Source: Beijerinckiaceae bacterium (GTDB lineage: Bacteria; Pseudomonadota; Alphaproteobacteria; Rhizobiales; Beijerinckiaceae). Taken from it: a stretch of 5,690 bases of DNA. Made by a program: the position numbers and the translations under genes. Location: the NCBI GenBank assembly GCA_027311205.1, contig DAICZI010000137.1, positions 1-5,690 of the forward strand, written 5' to 3'. The notes below the pieces were generated by a model. It did no database searches, was not told the DNA's origin, and saw nothing but the letters and a program-made list of their open reading frames with translations. Positions 2,960-5,690 of this stretch are shown piece by piece (position 1 is the stretch's first letter; every line of letters begins with the position of its first letter).

Positions 2960-5690
2960 ATGAACGGATATCCGGCCTTTGACGATGATGCGGTGGATTT
3001 TGGCAGCGACGATTGGGAGCAGGAGCTTGCGCCGCGAGCCCGCCCTTCCAACGGGCGTGGCGAGGCAGGCGCGCGCCATGAGACATCGTCCCGGCCAGCT
3101 TCGTCTCATGATAGCCTTGAGGCGGTAGCCGCCCGGCTGGCGCGCTTTACCGGGCAGCGCGGCGCTGCTGATCAGCAGATGCCGGAATCGTCAAGTCCCC
3201 GCCGCCGGGCGCAACGCGACGTCGATCCCGAATATGCTGGCGAACTTGGCTTTGGCAATCTGCGGCGCCCGCGCTCCATCCGTGATCCTGAGGATGCCTT
3301 GGCCATGCGCGAGCCGCGCCAGCGCGCCTCTGCCCCTGATGTCAGTTCCCTGAACGAGACCCTGGCAGCGATGGATCGGCGTCATCGCGACAGTCAGAAG
3401 CGCACCGAGACGGCACTGGCGAGCATCAGCCAATGGATCGATGTCAATGAGGAACGGCGTGACCTTGATCGCCGGGCGCTCGAAACCGTAGCGCGCAAGC
3501 TGGATGGCGTGCATGCCGCGATGTCGGACGTCAATGGCGCTTCAGCCAACCAGACCCGCGCCGCCTTCGCGTCGTTGGCGCGCCGCCTTGAATCAATGGA
3601 AGACCGTTTGAGCACGCAGCAAAATGCCACGCCCGCCGACCAGGGGTTGCGGGTGGCCCTGGCACGGCTGGAAAATCGCATGGACGCGATGATGGTTCAG
3701 GCCCCGCCGCAACCTGATCTCGCCAAAGCGCTCAGCGCGTTTGACCGCAAGATCGACGCACTCAACCAGAAGATCGACAATTCCTCGCGCCCTGGCGCGC
3801 AGCCTGCCGCTGGTGCAAGCCCCCGTGCGCCGCAGGTGCGGGCCTCCGGGCGTGCGGCGATGATTGAAATGGCCCGCCGCCAGCGCGAACTGGAGGAGCC
3901 GCAGGCGAACCGGGCTTCCCCGATGGAAGGCGCGGCCCCGCGCTCAAACCTTGATGCCCGGCTTGAGGCCGTGGCTGCCCGCCTTGATGCCATTACTGCT
4001 GCACCGGCCCCGGTGCTGGATACGGCCCCGCTGACAGCCGAATTGCACCGCCTCACCTCGCGCATTGATGATCTCACGGGCCAAAGCCGCGCTGTGTCGG
4101 ACACTGCGCCTGCCGCTGCCGAACTGGCAAAGCTTTCCGCCCGCCTGGATCAGATGGCGGCGCGCCCTGCCCCGGTGGCTGACGCCGCTGGCCAGAGCCG
4201 CGAGATTGCCGCGCTGGCGGCACGGCTGGAGGCTTTGGCTGCGGCTGACGCCAGGCGCGACGACGTTCATGCCGACATGAATGCCTCGCTGCGCGCATTG
4301 CCGGACCGGCAGGCCCAGATGGCAGCGCAATTGCGCGGCGATATTGTTGGCCTCAGCCGGGCTCTTGATACACTGCCCGACCGCCAGACCATTGCCGGCC
4401 TCGAAGAGGGCTTGCGCCATATTTCCGAGCGCATCGCGACGTCGCGGGGGGCGGGTGCCGCCGATGACCTGCTGCGCCCGATGGAGCAGATGACCCGCGA
4501 CCTCCAGGCTGCCGTGCGCGATATGGATCCACGCGGCGCGCTTGAAAGCCTGCGCACCGAAATCCGCGATGTCAGCACCCGCATGCAGGAGTTGAGCGCG
4601 CTGCGGCCTGATCCTCAGAGCCTCTCGCAAATTTCCGCTCAGGTTGCTGATCTGCGCGAGGTGGTGAACGGCGTCGCCGCCAATCGCTTTCCCGCAGACA
4701 GGCTGGAGGGCCAGATTGCCGCCATAGGCGAGAGGCTCGACAAGATCGCGGCGCAGACCGCAGCCCCGGCGTTTGGGCGCGCGCCCAAGCCGGACATTTC
4801 CGGGCTGGCCGCCGATATTCGCGGCATGGTTGATCGCGCGATGCCGACGCAATTGCTCGGCTCGCTCGACCAGCGCCTGAAAGAGCTTGATGCGCGCATC
4901 GCGGAAGGCGTGATGTCGTCGCCACAGGCCGAACCCAGCGCGGCGCTGGCCGACCGCATGGACAGGATGCAGGCTTCGCTCGAGCAGCGCATTGCCGAAA
5001 AGCCCGCCGCCATTGTTGACCAGGGCCCTATCACCGCCCTGGCCGACCGCCTCGACAAGATGCAGGCCACCCTTGAGGTACCGCGCGAGACAGCCTTTGA
5101 TCTGGCACCCTTTGAAGGCCTGCTGCGCGAGATTTCCCAGAAAATCGATTCGCCGCGCGCGACCGAACCGGAAGGCCCCTCACTGGCCGCCATTGAGGAC
5201 TTGTTGCGGGATTTGTCGCAACGGGTCAGCCAACCGCCGTCAGGCACGAATGCCAACGTAGATATTGCCCCGCATCTGGCTGACATTGCCGACCGCCTGG
5301 CCCGTTCGGATCAGGGCCTGAATCATCTCGGTGAAGCCACTGAATCGCAGTTCGCACGGCTTTCGAACCGCATTGACGCGGTGCAGGCGGCGGTGTCGCG
5401 CCAGATGGAAGCCGGTGCGCCCACCGCAATTCAGGGTCAAGACGCGGCGCTGGGCTCGATTGTTGCCACTATGGAGACCCTGAGCCAGCGCATTGACGCG
5501 GTGCGGGCCGCAAGTATCACCCCTGAAACTTTCGAGACCATGCTGGACAGGCTGGTCGAGCGCATGGATGCGGCGCGCGGGCCGGCCGCCAGCCCCGCCG
5601 AACTGAAAGCCCTCGAACAGCAGATCGACATCATCGCCCTTGAGGTGCAAAAATCCAGCGCGACGGGTTCAACGCTGGCCCATCTGGAAC
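2960..5690 (+). CDS. Long coiled-coil protein, PodJ-like polar scaffold/peptidoglycan-binding family, C-terminus outside the window
   Basis: The frame from the ATG at 2960 stays open for 910 codons and continues past the window end. The protein starts MNGYPAFDDDAVDFGSDDWE, an acidic, probably disordered head, then low-complexity Arg/Ser/Pro-rich sequence to about residue 125. From about 128 coiled-coil segments (ALASISQWIDVNEERRDLD, LARRLESMEDRL, LARLENRMDAM, FDRKIDALNQKID) alternate with Ala/Pro-rich linkers. Degenerate units LDARLEAVAARLDAI, LADRLDKMQATLE and LSQRIDAVRAA recur later. No membrane segment, signal peptide or cysteine is visible. This architecture, and the MARRQRELEE block near 304-313, resemble rhizobial PodJ-like proteins that organise a cell pole and carry a membrane helix, Sel1 repeats and a peptidoglycan-binding domain at the C-terminus; that end is not in view. 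The classical PodJ N-terminal motif (W-S-V-K-G-I ... GEWL) is absent. Assignment to the family is inference; that it is a real coding gene is well supported by the open frame, RBS and codon-like GC pattern. An SMC-like or other coiled-coil protein is the main alternative. Confidence 0.75.
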   Translation, partial: MNGYPAFDDDAVDFGSDDWEQELAPRARPSNGRGEAGARHETSSRPASSHDSLEAVAARLARFTGQRGAADQQMPESSSPRRRAQRDVDPEYAGELGFGNLRRPRSIRDPEDALAMREPRQRASAPDVSSLNETLAAMDRRHRDSQKRTETALASISQWIDVNEERRDLDRRALETVARKLDGVHAAMSDVNGASANQTRAAFASLARRLESMEDRLSTQQNATPADQGLRVALARLENRMDAMMVQAPPQPDLAKALSAFDRKIDALNQKIDNSSRPGAQPAAGASPRAPQVRASGRAAMIEMARRQRELEEPQANRASPMEGAAPRSNLDARLEAVAARLDAITAAPAPVLDTAPLTAELHRLTSRIDDLTGQSRAVSDTAPAAAELAKLSARLDQMAARPAPVADAAGQSREIAALAARLEALAAADARRDDVHADMNASLRALPDRQAQMAAQLRGDIVGLSRALDTLPDRQTIAGLEEGLRHISERIATSRGAGAADDLLRPMEQMTRDLQAAVRDMDPRGALESLRTEIRDVSTRMQELSALRPDPQSLSQISAQVADLREVVNGVAANRFPADRLEGQIAAIGERLDKIAAQTAAPAFGRAPKPDISGLAADIRGMVDRAMPTQLLGSLDQRLKELDARIAEGVMSSPQAEPSAALADRMDRMQASLEQRIAEKPAAIVDQGPITALADRLDKMQATLEVPRETAFDLAPFEGLLREISQKIDSPRATEPEGPSLAAIEDLLRDLSQRVSQPPSGTNANVDIAPHLADIADRLARSDQGLNHLGEATESQFARLSNRIDAVQAAVSRQMEAGAPTAIQGQDAALGSIVATMETLSQRIDAVRAASITPETFETMLDRLVERMDAARGPAASPAELKALEQQIDIIALEVQKSSATGSTLAHLE
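4946..5077 (+). repeat. Tandem-like coding repeat, period 31 codons
   Basis: CTGGCCGACCGC starts at 4946 and again at 5039, 93 bases apart. Both copies continue with GACA(A/G)GATGCAGGC, encoding LADRMDRMQASLE and LADRLDKMQATLE. This is a recent or conserved internal duplication within the coiled-coil gene. Confidence 0.55.
5369..5504 (+). repeat. Pair of exact 16-base direct repeats, period 40 codons
   Basis: CGCATTGACGCGGTGC occurs at 5369-5384 and 5489-5504, in the same reading frame, encoding the RIDAV cores of LSNRIDAVQAAV and LSQRIDAVRAA. The spacing of 120 bases is a whole number of codons, as expected for repeat units of a coiled-coil protein. Confidence 0.55.

Noticed and set aside
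2661..3086. Open frames of 141 and 97 codons on the minus strand over the intergenic region and the start of the scaffold gene
   Set aside because: They overlap the MerR promoter and the scaffold gene's N-terminus, show no domain and no good ribosome binding site.
3944..4852. Open frame of 302 codons on the minus strand
   Set aside because: It is antisense to the long coiled-coil gene, which has a proper start, RBS and coiled-coil composition. The minus-strand product is a low-complexity Arg/Gly/Ala sequence with no recognisable domain.
1..5690. Search for CRISPR arrays, tRNA/rRNA genes, insertion sequences, integrases, toxin-antitoxin pairs and other defence modules
   Set aside because: No regularly spaced repeats, no cloverleaf or ribosomal sequence, no transposase or recombinase motif, and no terminal repeats were seen. 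All coding capacity is explained by four genes.

Overview
The window looks like ordinary chromosomal DNA of a GC-rich alphaproteobacterium, most likely from the Hyphomicrobiales (Rhizobiales) or a close relative. This rests on the protein families and gene order, a beta-oxidation operon under a MerR-type regulator next to a very long, cysteine-free coiled-coil protein, and on cell-cycle-type motifs (a TTAA-N7-TTTA site and GANTC sites). The genus cannot be named from the sequence.

Left half (1-2578, all read on the minus strand): a MerR-family regulator comes first (2138-2578), then, after a 144-base gap, a 596-residue acyl-CoA dehydrogenase of the DmdC-like large subgroup (203-1993), then, after 24 bases carrying a strong AGGAGG site, the first 59 codons of a FadA-like thiolase that leaves the window at base 1. 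Together these are the first and last steps of one fatty acyl-CoA beta-oxidation turn, with a likely pathway regulator in front. The gap before the dehydrogenase contains two adjacent perfect inverted repeats, one AT-rich, which are the best candidates for an operator or promoter.

Centre (2579-2959): a divergent intergenic region of 381 bases. It contains a good sigma70-type promoter for the regulator (TTGAAA-N16-TATAAT on the minus strand), an imperfect inverted repeat, a CtrA-like site and a GATTC methylation-type site on the side of the rightward gene.

Right half (2960-5690, plus strand): one reading frame stays open for 910 codons and runs off the window end. It encodes an Ala/Arg/Asp/Glu-rich, cysteine-free, coiled-coil protein with degenerate 'LADRLDxM' and 'LSxRIDAV' repeats. 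It resembles the N-terminal cytoplasmic part of the alphaproteobacterial PodJ-like polar scaffold proteins (Sel1-repeat/peptidoglycan-binding at the C-terminus, which is not visible here). Long open frames opposite this gene and opposite the dehydrogenase are GC-rich shadows.

No RNA gene, CRISPR array, insertion sequence, integrase or prophage signal was seen. The window does not clearly contain a new defence or mobile system. Its more interesting points are regulatory: the palindromes before the dehydrogenase and the possible cell-cycle control of the scaffold gene.
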